Source of the DNA: SG8-41 sp035649495
GTDB lineage: Bacteria > Pseudomonadota > Gammaproteobacteria > Burkholderiales > SG8-41
DNA: 64,000 nucleotides
Assembly (NCBI GenBank): GCA_035649495.1
Contig: DASRJL010000106.1
Span: 8,359 to 72,358 of the forward strand
Direction: 5' to 3'
In this document: one piece after another, positions 52,740-61,273 of the stretch
Position numbering within the stretch: the stretch's first letter is position 1
Layout: each line of letters opens with the position of its first letter
The notes under the pieces: model-generated
The model's input: only the letters and a program-made list of their open reading frames with translations
The model's database searches: none
What the model was told of the DNA's origin: nothing
Position numbers and translations under genes: made by a program

Positions 52740-54414
52740 AATGCGCGCCTCCCGGATGCTTCGCCGGCAAGGGGAAGTACTCGGCGACCGGGATTTCGAT
52801 CACGCTCGGCACGTCCAGCTTGAGCGCCGCGGAAACGGTTTCCGCGATGTCCTGCGGCCGCGTGACGTAGTAGCCCTTCGCGCCGTAGACCTCGGCGAGC
52901 TTGTCGAAGCGGGGATTGACGAGATCGACGCCCACATATTTCTTGTCGAAGCTGCGTTGCTGGAAAGCCTTCTCCGCGCCGTGGCAGCTGTTGTTGAGCA
53001 CGAGGCTCACCAGCGGGATGCGATGGCGCACGGCGGTGTTGATCTCCTGCGAGGTGTACAGGAATCCGCCGTCGCCCTGAATGCTCAACGCGGGCCGCTC
53101 GGGACGCCCGAGCTTGGTGCCGAGGCCCGTGGCATAGCCCATCCCGAGACCGCCGTGACCCGCGTAGTTGAAGAACGTCTTCGGCAGCTCGAAATCCAGT
53201 CGGTCATAGGTGAGGCCGGGCGCGATGCCGGCGTCGAGCGTCACCATACAGTCGCGCGGCAGCGCCTTGCGCAGTTCCGGGAAGACACGCTGCGGCATCA
53301 TCGGATCGCCGGGCAACGTGCTCTCCGCCTCCAGGCGGGCCTTGCGCCGCGCCTTGAGCGCGGCGATCTCCGCGCGCCAGCCCGCGCGGTCCGGCTGCTT
53401 ACTCGAGCGCAGCGCTTCGAGCAGCTGCTGCGCGACGGTTTTCGCGTCGCCTACGATGCCGACCTCCACCGGGTGGTTGCGGCCGACTTCGTGCGCGTCT
53501 ATGTCCACCTGGACGATGCGCGTCTCCCGGTTGAGGACGGAGTTGTTCCAGTGCGTGGTGTGCTGGTTCAACCGCGATCCCAGCGCGAGGATCACGTCGG
53601 CGTGGTTGATCGCTTCGAGGGCTTCCGGCGCGCCACGGTTGCCCGGCGTGCCCACGAAGAGCGCGTGGCTGTTCGGCACCGCATCGTTGTGGCCGTACGA
53701 CGGCACGAGCGCCGCGCTCAGCAGCTCCGCGAGCGCGACGGCTTCGGCCGTCGCCTCGGAGTCGACCACGCCGCCGCCCGCGAGCAGCAGCGGACGCTCC
53801 GCCTTCGACAGGACCTCGGCCGCCCGCTTGACCGCCTCGCGATCGCCGGGCGCGCGCAGCTCGGTAGGCCGGTAGGCCGACGGCCGCCCGAGCGACTGCT
53901 CTATGGTCTGGCCCTCCAGCAGGTCGCGCGGAATATTGACGAATGCCGGACCGCGCTTCGCCCCGAGCGCGGTGCGGAACGCGTCGTGCAGCGCCTCCGG
54001 GATGCGCTCGGTCTGGTGCACGTGCCGCGCGAGATACGTGACGGGCTTGAAGATGCTCACGAGATCGAAGGACTGCGCGCCGTCGCGATCGAGGTTCGCC
54101 CGCTCGACGTCGCCCGCGATCACCACCACCGGCGCGCGGCCCTTGTAGGCGAGCGCGATGCCGGTCATGAGGTTGATCGTCCCGGGACCGGAGGTCGTCA
54201 TGCACACCGACGGCTTGCCCGAGGCGCGGGAATAGCCGTACGCCATGAACGCCGCGCCTTCCTCGTGGCGGGTATCGAGAAAGCGGATGTCGCTCCTGCC
54301 GTGCAGCGCGGTCACCATCGTGTTGGTCGTGGTGCCTACCAGGCCGAACACGTACTCGACGCCTTCCGCCCCCAGCGCTTCGATTACCGCCTCACCGGCC
54401 TTGATCTTTGCCAT
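52738..54414 (-). CDS. ThDP-dependent enzyme of the acetolactate synthase/benzoylformate decarboxylase type
   Basis: A 558-residue thiamine diphosphate enzyme with the usual three domains. The N-terminal Pyr domain has the catalytic Glu in RHEEGAAFMAYGYSRASGKPS. The PP domain carries the ThDP motif GDGGFLYTSQEINTAVRHR ending LNNSCH, the GDG-x-NN pattern. Family members make acetolactate, decarboxylate oxo acids or cleave oxalyl-CoA; the substrate is not determinable. Start ATG 54414. No small regulatory subunit nearby, arguing against biosynthetic acetolactate synthase. Confidence 0.92.
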   Translation of the reverse strand: MAKIKAGEAVIEALGAEGVEYVFGLVGTTTNTMVTALHGRSDIRFLDTRHEEGAAFMAYGYSRASGKPSVCMTTSGPGTINLMTGIALAYKGRAPVVVIAGDVERANLDRDGAQSFDLVSIFKPVTYLARHVHQTERIPEALHDAFRTALGAKRGPAFVNIPRDLLEGQTIEQSLGRPSAYRPTELRAPGDREAVKRAAEVLSKAERPLLLAGGGVVDSEATAEAVALAELLSAALVPSYGHNDAVPNSHALFVGTPGNRGAPEALEAINHADVILALGSRLNQHTTHWNNSVLNRETRIVQVDIDAHEVGRNHPVEVGIVGDAKTVAQQLLEALRSSKQPDRAGWRAEIAALKARRKARLEAESTLPGDPMMPQRVFPELRKALPRDCMVTLDAGIAPGLTYDRLDFELPKTFFNYAGHGGLGMGYATGLGTKLGRPERPALSIQGDGGFLYTSQEINTAVRHRIPLVSLVLNNSCHGAEKAFQQRSFDKKYVGVDLVNPRFDKLAEVYGAKGYYVTRPQDIAETVSAALKLDVPSVIEIPVAEYFPLPAKHPGGAH

Positions 54415-54456
54415 CGCGATCTCCTGTTCAAGCTTTCAACGATAACATCAAAATCC

Positions 54457-54505
54457 GTGATGCGTGACGCATGACCACGACCCATGACGCATGACGCTTG
54501 ACCCT
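54457..54505. repeat. Heptad array H16
   Basis: Seven units of GTGACGC/TGACGCA type upstream of the ThDP-enzyme start. Together with flanking DNA this fills the 189-base gap to the VOC gene, where nothing else is seen. Confidence 0.6.
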
Positions 54506-54603
54506 GGTTCGAGGTCGAGACCACATCATGTCGGGCAGTCGATAGGCGCGGGGTTCGCGGTGCGCCGGAGGATGCATAATCGCAATTCTATCCGGAGGCC
54601 CAC

Positions 54604-55026
54604 ATGAAATCGCGAATCACGCTCATCACCCTCGGCGTCGATGACCTGGAGCGCTCGCTCCTGTTCTATCGCGACGGCCTCGGGCTAAGGACCGAAGGCA
54701 TCGTCGGCAAGGAGTTCGAGCACGGCGCGGTGGCTTTCTTCGACCTGCAGGCCGGGCTCAAGCTCGCGCTCTGGCCCCGCGGGAGCCTCGCCCACGACAC
54801 GGGAATTCCGGAGAGGCCGCCGTCTGCGACCGATTTCTCGCTCGCGCACAACGTGTCCTCGAAGGCGGAAGTCGATGCCGTGATGAACGAGGCGCGCACC
54901 GCCGGCGCGACGATCGTGAAGCCGGCGCACGACACGTTCTGGGGCGGCTACGCCGGCTATTTCCAGGACCCGGACCAGCACCTCTGGGAGGTCGCGTGGA
55001 ACCCGCAATGGACTATCGGGGAGTGA
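54604..55026 (+). CDS. VOC-family (glyoxalase/bleomycin resistance-type) protein
   Basis: A 140-residue vicinal-oxygen-chelate fold protein. It starts RITLITLGVDDLERSLLFYRDGLGL, has the metal-site-like HGAVAFFDL, and ends DTFWGGYAGYFQDPDQHLWEVAWNP. Likely a small metal-dependent lyase or dioxygenase-like enzyme, or a binding protein. The specific function is unknown. Short intergenic gap to the convergent ATPase gene. Confidence 0.88.
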   Translation: MKSRITLITLGVDDLERSLLFYRDGLGLRTEGIVGKEFEHGAVAFFDLQAGLKLALWPRGSLAHDTGIPERPPSATDFSLAHNVSSKAEVDAVMNEARTAGATIVKPAHDTFWGGYAGYFQDPDQHLWEVAWNPQWTIGE

Positions 55027-55035
55027 AGACCCGGG

Positions 55036-57471
55036 TCAGGCGCAGTTGCCGCGCACTTCCTTCAGGTCGGTGAAGCCCTGCAGGCACTTGTCGATGCCAT
55101 CCTGCTTGAGCGTGCGCATGCCCGCCGGCATCGCGAGCCGGCGCAGCTCGTGCGCGTCGGCGCGGCGGTGGATGAGCGGGGCGATGGCGGGCGTGTTGAC
55201 GAAGAGCTCGTGCACGCCGATGCGTCCGCGGTAGCCGGTGTCGCGGCAGGCTGCGCAACCCCGCGCGCTCCATAGCTGCAGCGGACCGTAGCTTCCTTCC
55301 CACTCCGCGAGCACGGCGCGCGGCTCGAACGGCGTGTCGGTGCAATATTCGGTGGCCAACGCAAGGGCCCGCTCCCCGTCCAGGGCCTCGGCGGTCCTGC
55401 ACTCGAAGCACAGCTTCCGCACCAGGCGCTGGGCCAGCACGCCGAGGAGCGAATCGGCAAAGTTGAACGGCTGCACGCCCATGTCCAGCAGACGCACCAC
55501 GGTGTCCACCGAGTTGTTGGTGTGCAGCGTGGAGAATACGGTGTGGCCGGTGAGCGAGGCCTCGACCGCGATCTGCGCGGTTTCCGTGTCGCGCATCTCC
55601 CCCACCATGATGACGTCGGGGTCCGCGCGCAGGAACGAGCGCATGGCCGCCGCGAAGGTCCATCCCGCCCTGGGATTGACCTGTACCTGCCGCAGGCCTT
55701 CCTGCTGTATCTCCACGGGATCTTCCGCGGTCCAGATCTTGAGGTCCGCCGTGTTGATGTGGCCGAGGATGGAATGCAGGGTCGTCGTCTTGCCCGAGCC
55801 GGTGGGGCCGCAGACGATGAAGATGCCGTGGGGCCTCTGCACCAGCTGGTCCACGCTCTCCCGCAGCTCCGCGCGCAGGCCGAGCTTGTCCAGCGGGACC
55901 GGAGCGCCGCTCGATAGCAGCCGCAGGACGATGTCCTCGCGTCCGTCGAGCGTGGGAATAGTGGCCACGCGCAATTCCAGCGGCGCGGCGCCCGCCTGCT
56001 GGAAGCGGATCTTGCCGTCCTGCCCGCGGCGCTTCTCCGAGATGTCGAGCGAGGCCATGACCTTGATGCGCGAGACGAGCGAGCGCCGGTAGTGCTGCGG
56101 CAGCGTCAGGTACTCGCGCAACGCACCGTCCTCGCGGAAGCGGATGCGCACGGGGGTCTTCCCGCCGTTCGCCTCTATGTGCACGTCGGAGACGCCGGAG
56201 GCGCGGGCGTCGGCGATCATCTTGTTCACCAGGCGCACCAGCGCACTGTCGGCTTCCGGCGAGAGATCCTCCTCGTTCCCGGCGTCCGGCTGGTCCGGCG
56301 ACTCGAGCTCGGCGGCGAAGTTCTCGACCGGCGCGTCGATCACCGGGTCGACGAAGTGCCGGGCAATGGCGCGGCGGATGTCGTCGCCCGAGGCCATCAC
56401 CGCAACGGTTTTCATCGAGGTGAGGAAGCGGGCGCGCTCGAGCGGCCTCGGGTCGAGTGGATTCTCCACTGCCAGCACGAGAATGCGCCCGTCCATGCAC
56501 AACGGCACGATGTTGTATTCGATCGCCACGGCGCGCGGCAGGAGCTCGAGCACCTGGGGGTCGATGGGGAACTTCGCCAGGTCGACGTAGGGAATGCCGA
56601 GCTTCTGCGTCAACACCCGCCTCAGCTCCGCGCGCGTGAGGAAGCCGAGCTCCACCAGCAGCTCGCCGATCGGCTTGTCGCGCTCGGTCTTCTGCCGCGC
56701 AAGCGCGGCCTGCAGCTGCTCCTCCTTGATGGCGCCCTGTTCGATGAGCGCCTCGCCCAGTCTCAGCATCGGCTGGCTGCCCTGCCGCCTGAGGGCATCG
56801 AGCAGTTCCTGCTGCTCGATCACGTTCGCGCCGGTGAGATACTCCCCGATCTTTTGCAAGCGCGTTGCGCTCTGCTGGTCGAGCGCGCTCGTCAGCTGCT
56901 CGGAGGAAAGCTTCTGCCGGTCGACCAGCAGCTCACCGAGGGGCTTGCCGATCTGCTTGCAGCGGATCGCCGTAGCCGGATAGAAGGCGCGGATTGCCGC
57001 GTCCTCGGCGCTGCGAATGTAGAGGAAGAGACCGATGCTGTGTACCTGGAAACCGTATGTTTCGCCTTCGAGCGGGGGGCCTTTGATCAGCTCGAGGCGG
57101 AAAGGCAGCGAGCCGGAGGGCACGTCCTTGCCGGTACCGCCGCTCAATGCGGACTTGCGTGGACGCAGGCGGACGGGACGCGCAAGGCGCAGCTCCAGGA
57201 TGTCGGACAGGGCAAGCACCTGGGCGTTCGTGGCCCGCTCGAGGCAGAACTCGACCGTGCCGGTTGCCGGCGAGAAGCGCATCAGGCGGCCGGTCACCTT
57301 GCGTCTGTCGCGGCAGGTGATAACGGCGCCCTCGAACACGGGCGCAATCTCGCCCACGGCCTCATGGAAAGGCGGCAGCGGCCATTCAATCAGCGATTCG
57401 GCGCCCGGCAGGTCAGCTTGCGGGACGCCCATGGGCAATACGGCGCGGCCGAGGTTTGCGGTCGTGCTCAT
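55036..57471 (-). CDS. PilB/GspE-family type IV pilus or type II secretion ATPase
   Basis: An 811-residue hexameric ATPase driving pilus extension or secretion. The N-terminus holds a beta-rich domain (about 40-130, ITCRDRRKVTGRLMRF) followed by four tandem helical-hairpin repeats (KPLGELLVDRQKLSSEQL, KIGEYLTGANVIEQQELL, RLGEALIEQGAIKEEQL, KPIGELLVELGFLTRAEL), then MshEN-like GIPYVDLAKFPID. The ATPase domain has Walker A GPTGSGKT (555-562), Walker B with DVIMVGEMRD, and the zinc CFEC/CAAC pair (688-691, 739-742). Start ATG 57471 follows AGAGAGGTACCAC; the first pilin gene in this window lies 5 kb away. Confidence 0.93.
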   Translation of the reverse strand: MSTTANLGRAVLPMGVPQADLPGAESLIEWPLPPFHEAVGEIAPVFEGAVITCRDRRKVTGRLMRFSPATGTVEFCLERATNAQVLALSDILELRLARPVRLRPRKSALSGGTGKDVPSGSLPFRLELIKGPPLEGETYGFQVHSIGLFLYIRSAEDAAIRAFYPATAIRCKQIGKPLGELLVDRQKLSSEQLTSALDQQSATRLQKIGEYLTGANVIEQQELLDALRRQGSQPMLRLGEALIEQGAIKEEQLQAALARQKTERDKPIGELLVELGFLTRAELRRVLTQKLGIPYVDLAKFPIDPQVLELLPRAVAIEYNIVPLCMDGRILVLAVENPLDPRPLERARFLTSMKTVAVMASGDDIRRAIARHFVDPVIDAPVENFAAELESPDQPDAGNEEDLSPEADSALVRLVNKMIADARASGVSDVHIEANGGKTPVRIRFREDGALREYLTLPQHYRRSLVSRIKVMASLDISEKRRGQDGKIRFQQAGAAPLELRVATIPTLDGREDIVLRLLSSGAPVPLDKLGLRAELRESVDQLVQRPHGIFIVCGPTGSGKTTTLHSILGHINTADLKIWTAEDPVEIQQEGLRQVQVNPRAGWTFAAAMRSFLRADPDVIMVGEMRDTETAQIAVEASLTGHTVFSTLHTNNSVDTVVRLLDMGVQPFNFADSLLGVLAQRLVRKLCFECRTAEALDGERALALATEYCTDTPFEPRAVLAEWEGSYGPLQLWSARGCAACRDTGYRGRIGVHELFVNTPAIAPLIHRRADAHELRRLAMPAGMRTLKQDGIDKCLQGFTDLKEVRGNCA

Positions 57472-57630
57472 GTGGTACCTCTCTGTGGCCGTAAGATAGT
57501 CCACAGTGGGTACCGCGATTCGCGGGAAAAGGCACGGATTCTGCCCTCAATTCGTGCCCTGCCGGGGCGCCCGTGGCCCGGTGAACGAACGGGCGCCATC
57601 GCGGTCGGACCTCGAGAAGCCTCTCGACAA

Positions 57631-57693
57631 ATGAGGGGATGCTCCCCTCATGCTCCCCTATGTCAGGAACGCCTGTCCTTCATTTGACAAGCG
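57631..57693. repeat. Dispersed double-hairpin element, copy 3 (inverted)
   Basis: ATGAGGGGA (57631-57639) pairs with TCCCCTCAT (57643-57651); then GCTCCCCTAT and CGCCTGTC (57670-57677) with GACAAGCG (57686-57693, one mismatch). It lies between the ATPase start and the small gene at 57704, whose start it precedes by ten bases. Confidence 0.75.
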
Positions 57694-57703
57694 CTCCGAG
57701 GAG

Positions 57704-57859
57704 ATGACGATGATCCGCAAGCTACCGTCTGGAAAATACCGGCTCTACTCGCGGAAGAAACATCCGCGGACCGGCAGGCGGCGCAACCTCGGAACGTTCG
57801 GGACGCGCGCGGCCGCGGAGAAGCACGAGCGCGCCGTGCAGTACTTCAAGCGCCACTAG
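57704..57859 (+). CDS. Small basic conserved protein, 51 aa
   Basis: A 51-residue basic protein (MTMIRKLPSGKYRLYSRKKH, then RTGRRRNLGTFGTRAAAEKH, ending ERAVQYFKRH). Small proteins with this SGKYRLYSRK...GTFxTRxxAEKHERAVQYFK pattern are, from memory, widespread in proteobacteria with unknown function, resembling a ribosome- or nucleic-acid-associated peptide. ATG 57704 follows CGAGGAG; the ATG at 57710 is an alternative. Repeat copy 3 lies directly upstream. Confidence 0.65.
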   Translation: MTMIRKLPSGKYRLYSRKKHPRTGRRRNLGTFGTRAAAEKHERAVQYFKRH

Positions 57860-57908
57860 GGACCAGAGGGGAATATGCTACTCGGGACCCTCCCAGTAAA
57901 ATCACCCG

Positions 57909-58076
57909 ATGACGGAACGAAAGAAACGTTCTCCTCGAACGCCGGAATGGTTTACGAAACTGTCGGCCAGACTCGACCGTGGGGAACCTTTCACGAAGCG
58001 AGATAAGGGGCGCCTCCTAAAGTTTCTTAGGAAGCGTCACGGCGGCGCGCCTAGAAACGTGGCAGGGAGCTGCTAA
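57909..58076 (+). CDS. Small basic hypothetical protein, 55 aa
   Basis: A 55-codon frame too short for many gene finders: it begins MTERKKRSPRTPEWFTKLSA and continues with RLDRGEPFTKRDKGRLLKFL. It is rich in Lys and Arg, like its upstream neighbour 49 bases away, with which it may form a pair. No strong ribosome site precedes ATG 57909. The remaining gap to 58192 shows nothing further. Confidence 0.4.
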   Translation: MTERKKRSPRTPEWFTKLSARLDRGEPFTKRDKGRLLKFLRKRHGGAPRNVAGSC

Positions 58077-58192
58077 ACAGGGACGAGAAGCGTTATCAAA
58101 AATACCGCCCTTCCTTTGTCCGACCTACGCTCTCTCCAGGAGGTCAAATCAGATATGCACTAGGCCGTTCTGTGTTTATCGGGACTCTCGAT

Positions 58193-59158
58193 TCAGTCTG
58201 CGGTGATCTTGTTGCGACGGATGACGTCGCCCCACATCTGCCGTTCCCGCTTCAGACCGGCGGCAAACTCGTCCGGCGTGTCGAATTTGGGAATAAACCC
58301 CTGACCCTCGAGCCTTTCCCTGGTCGCCGGCGACTTCATTACCCTGGCGATTTCGGCATTCAGGCGTTGAACGATCGCGGACGGCGTGCCGGCTGGCGCA
58401 ACGACCATGAACGAGGCGGAGGCCTGGATGTTGGGATAGCCGGCCGCGGCGAGCGTGGGAACTCCCGGAAGCTGGGGCGTTTGCTCGGTAACGGCCAGCG
58501 CCAGCACCCTTCCCGACCGTATATGCGGCAATATGGCGCCGATGTCGGAAGCCACGAACGCAATCTCGCCGGAGAGCAGCGCCTGCAGCGCCGGGGCGAT
58601 GCCCTTGTAGGGCACGTGCACGAAGCGCGCGCCGGTGGCCTCCTCCAGCATTTTTACCACGAGGTTGAGCGCGCTGCCCGCCCCCGCGGAGCCGTGTGTC
58701 AGCTTTCCCGGCTCGCGCTTTCCCAGCGCCACCAGCGCGGGCAGCGTCTTCACCGGCACCGACGGATGGCTCGCGAAAACGAGCGGGCTGCTGACGCCGC
58801 GCGCCACCGGGATGAAATCGCGCTCCGCGTTGTACGGCAGGTTCCGGTAGAGGCTCTGATTCATGATCAGCGCGGGGCTCGCGGAAACGAAAAAGGTATA
58901 GCCGTCCGGGGCGGCCCGCGCCGCGATCTCGGCGCCGATGTTGCCGCTCGCCCCGGGGCGGTTGTCCACGATGAACTGCTGCTTGAGTCCTTCGGTAAGA
59001 CCTTGCGCAAGGAAGCGCGCATACAGGTCGGTGCCGCCACCGGGAGACGAAGGCACGACCAGCCTGACGGTACGCACGGGCCACCCCTCCTGCGCCGCCG
59101 CGGGCGTGGCCGCCAGCGCAAGGAACAGAGCAACGGCAAACCGTGAGACCTTGCTCAT
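58193..59158 (-). CDS. Bug/TctC-family solute receptor
   Basis: A 321-residue receptor with signal peptide (about 1-22, RFAVALFLALAATPAAAQ), then GWPVRTVRLVVPSSPGGGTD, VDNRPGASGNIG, APDGYT and HVPYKGIAP. Start ATG 59158. It precedes the small 57-58 kb genes on the opposite strand and follows the AHL-lactonase-like gene with a 42-base gap on the same strand, so the two may be co-transcribed. Orphan. Confidence 0.92.
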   Translation of the reverse strand: MSKVSRFAVALFLALAATPAAAQEGWPVRTVRLVVPSSPGGGTDLYARFLAQGLTEGLKQQFIVDNRPGASGNIGAEIAARAAPDGYTFFVSASPALIMNQSLYRNLPYNAERDFIPVARGVSSPLVFASHPSVPVKTLPALVALGKREPGKLTHGSAGAGSALNLVVKMLEEATGARFVHVPYKGIAPALQALLSGEIAFVASDIGAILPHIRSGRVLALAVTEQTPQLPGVPTLAAAGYPNIQASASFMVVAPAGTPSAIVQRLNAEIARVMKSPATRERLEGQGFIPKFDTPDEFAAGLKRERQMWGDVIRRNKITAD

Positions 59159-59200
59159 GATTGTTGAGCCGAGCCGTTACCGGTCACGGGCACGGTTCAC

Positions 59201-59998
59201 TTAGTCCCTGGGCGCAACGTCCAGCCGCACCGCGATCCCTTCCAGCTCCTTCGACACCGCCGGGTAGCGCGCCATCACCAGCGGATCGTGGCCGGGCACG
59301 ACGTGCTTCGGCGAATCCGCCATGCGGCGCAGCTTGTCGTAGCCCTCCAGCGTGCCCGCGAGGTCGACGATGGACGTGAAGCAGCGATTGGTCTCGAAGT
59401 GCTCGTAGTAGTGAGTCGCATCCGATGCGACGCAGACCCAGCCGCGTTTGGTGTGGACCCGCACGGACTGCAGGCCGGGTGTATGACCGCCGATATGGTG
59501 CACGCTCACCCCGGGGGCGATTTCATCCACTCCGTTGTGGAACGTGAGCCGCCCCTTGAACAGCGCCCGTACCATGCCGACCACGTCGTCCACCTCCATC
59601 GAGTGTGCAAAGCGCGCGTGGCGCATGTAGCGGCCGGTGACGTAGCGCATCTCCTCGTCCTGGATGTGGAACTGGGCCTGCGGGAAATCGAAGTAGGTGC
59701 CCACGTGATCGTAGTGCATGTGCGTGATGACGCACTCCTTCACCTCTTCCGACTTCACGCCGAGCAGCGCCAGTGCGGCTTTCGGCGTGCGGATGTATTC
59801 GCGCTTGCGCTTCGCGGCGACTTCGGCGGTGAAGCCCGTGTCCACCACGATAGTGCGCTCCTCGTTGCGGATCAGCCAGACGAAGTAATCCATGGGCATG
59901 GGCGCGTCGTGGGGATCGCCACCGACGAAATGCTCGTGGCGCCGCGCATCGCGGCGGGCGTACTTGATCGCGTAGACCTCGTAGTCAGGTATCGTCAT
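59201..59998 (-). CDS. Metallo-beta-lactamase-fold hydrolase, N-acyl homoserine lactonase-like
   Basis: A 265-residue binuclear-zinc hydrolase of the AttM/AiiA-like lactonase group. The metal motif is THMHYDHVGTYF (HxHxDH), with further ligands in HHIGGHTPG and VASDATHYYEH. The N-terminus reads YEVYAIKYARRDARRHEHFVGGDPHDAPMPMDYF as in known relatives. Could open a lactone such as an acyl homoserine lactone or a catabolic lactone; the neighbouring Bug receptor makes a catabolic substrate equally likely. Start ATG 59998. Confidence 0.85.
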   Translation of the reverse strand: MTIPDYEVYAIKYARRDARRHEHFVGGDPHDAPMPMDYFVWLIRNEERTIVVDTGFTAEVAAKRKREYIRTPKAALALLGVKSEEVKECVITHMHYDHVGTYFDFPQAQFHIQDEEMRYVTGRYMRHARFAHSMEVDDVVGMVRALFKGRLTFHNGVDEIAPGVSVHHIGGHTPGLQSVRVHTKRGWVCVASDATHYYEHFETNRCFTSIVDLAGTLEGYDKLRRMADSPKHVVPGHDPLVMARYPAVSKELEGIAVRLDVAPRD

Positions 59999-60023
59999 GC
60001 TCGCTCCGTGCGAAGAAGTGCCT

Positions 60024-60093
60024 CGTGACTCGTGACTGGTGGCTGCCGCCCGGCGGTTCGCGCCTGACGCCTGACCCCTGACGCATGACGGGG
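60024..60093. repeat. Heptad array H17
   Basis: Ten in-phase steps: CGTGACT units at the left and CCTGAC-type units at the right, filling the gap between the lactonase-like gene start and the dehydrogenase stop at 60101. Confidence 0.6.
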
Positions 60094-60100
60094 GGTTGCG

Positions 60101-61021
60101 TCAACCCTCCTTCTCGAGGACTTTCTTGATGTCCTCCGCCGAGACTTTGATATTCACCTTCGCGCGTTCCGTCTGGAGCTGGAGGAAGCTCCGCGAATCC
60201 AGCGCGCCCCAGCCGCGGGCCATCGCCTCCGCCATCTCGGCGTGAGCGAGGCTGTTCAACCGCATCGGCACGCCGATCTCGCGCGCCAGCTCGGTGGCGA
60301 GCGTCACGTCCTTGAAAGCGAGAGCGAGCGCGAAATCGGGTGGCTCGAACTTGCCCTGCAGAAACTGGTCGGCCATGCGCTCGAAAGTGCGCTTGCGGCC
60401 CAGCGCGCCCTGGCGGATCGCCGACCACAGCGCGAGCGGCTCGACGCCGGCCTTGACGCCCATGGTGAAGACTTCCGCCACCGCGCAGTGAATCGCGTAG
60501 CCCGCGGCATTGTGCACCAGCTTCGCGACCGAGCCGGCGCCGATGGGCCCGATATAGCGCACCTGGTCGCCGATGGAATCGAGGACGGGTTTGTACTTGT
60601 CGTAGACCGCCTTGTCGCCGCCCACCCAGATCGCGAGCTGGCCGGACTTGGCGCCCTTCGGGCCGCCGCTCACCGGGGCGTCGAGAAACGCGATGTTCTT
60701 CTCGGCGAGTTTCGCGTGCAGGCGCCGGACCACCGTCGGCGAATTGGTCGAGAGATCGAACCACACCGTGCCCGGCTTGAGTCCCTTGGCGAGCCCTTCG
60801 CCCACGGCCTCGACCTCTTTCGGGCCCGGCAGCGAGGTCAGTACGATCTCCGACTCGCGCGCCACGGCCTCCGGCGAGTCGGCCCACCGGCATCCCGCCT
60901 CGAGGTGCGGTGCAGCCACCCCCTCGCGCAGGTCGTGGACCACGAGATCGTGTTTGCCCTTCCGCGCGTTGAGCGCCATGCTCCCGCCCATCGTACCCAG
61001 GCCTATGAATCCGACACGCAT
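60101..61021 (-). CDS. NAD(P)-dependent beta-hydroxyacid dehydrogenase
   Basis: A 306-residue 3-hydroxyisobutyrate or tartronate semialdehyde reductase-type enzyme. The Rossmann motif is MRVGFIGLGTMGGSMALNAR. DAPVSGGPKGAKSGQLAIWVGG is the substrate-site stretch, and the catalytic Lys is in GSVAKLVHNAAGYA. Start ATG 61021 replaces a longer frame that reads through repeat copy 4. Most likely reduces a small 3-oxo or semialdehyde acid; substrate unknown. Confidence 0.92.
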   Translation of the reverse strand: MRVGFIGLGTMGGSMALNARKGKHDLVVHDLREGVAAPHLEAGCRWADSPEAVARESEIVLTSLPGPKEVEAVGEGLAKGLKPGTVWFDLSTNSPTVVRRLHAKLAEKNIAFLDAPVSGGPKGAKSGQLAIWVGGDKAVYDKYKPVLDSIGDQVRYIGPIGAGSVAKLVHNAAGYAIHCAVAEVFTMGVKAGVEPLALWSAIRQGALGRKRTFERMADQFLQGKFEPPDFALALAFKDVTLATELAREIGVPMRLNSLAHAEMAEAMARGWGALDSRSFLQLQTERAKVNIKVSAEDIKKVLEKEG

Positions 61022-61049
61022 GTAGCTTCCTTTCCTCAAGAGTAACAAT

Positions 61050-61112
61050 ATGAGGGGTCCTCCCCTCATGCTCCCCTACATCAGGGCGCCTATCCTTCAT
61101 TTTGATAGGCGC
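61050..61112. repeat. Dispersed double-hairpin element, copy 4 (inverted)
   Basis: ATGAGGGG (61050-61057) and CCCCTCAT (61062-61069), then GCTCCCCTACATC and GCGCCTATC (61086-61094) with GATAGGCGC (61104-61112). The second stem is identical in sequence to that of copy 1, 59 kb away. Confidence 0.85.
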
Positions 61113-61168
61113 TCTGAATGACCGATCAAGCTTACCACCAGCAAGCTATCATCCGGCAACCTCTCAAA

Positions 61169-61245
61169 GCAGAGGACGCAGTGGACACAAGGGAACGCAG
61201 AGAAATCAATCTGGGTTCGGTCCTCAGCGTCCGCCGCGTCCGCCG
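61169..61245. repeat. Heptad array H18
   Basis: About eleven in-phase steps: GCAGAGG, ACGCAGT, GGACACA and similar on the left; CAGCGTC, CGCCGCG, TCCGCCG on the right. It occupies the region just before the RluE-like gene and is open in its frame. Confidence 0.5.
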
Positions 61246-61273
61246 CGGTGAGAGCCTGGTACTGTGGACAAAC

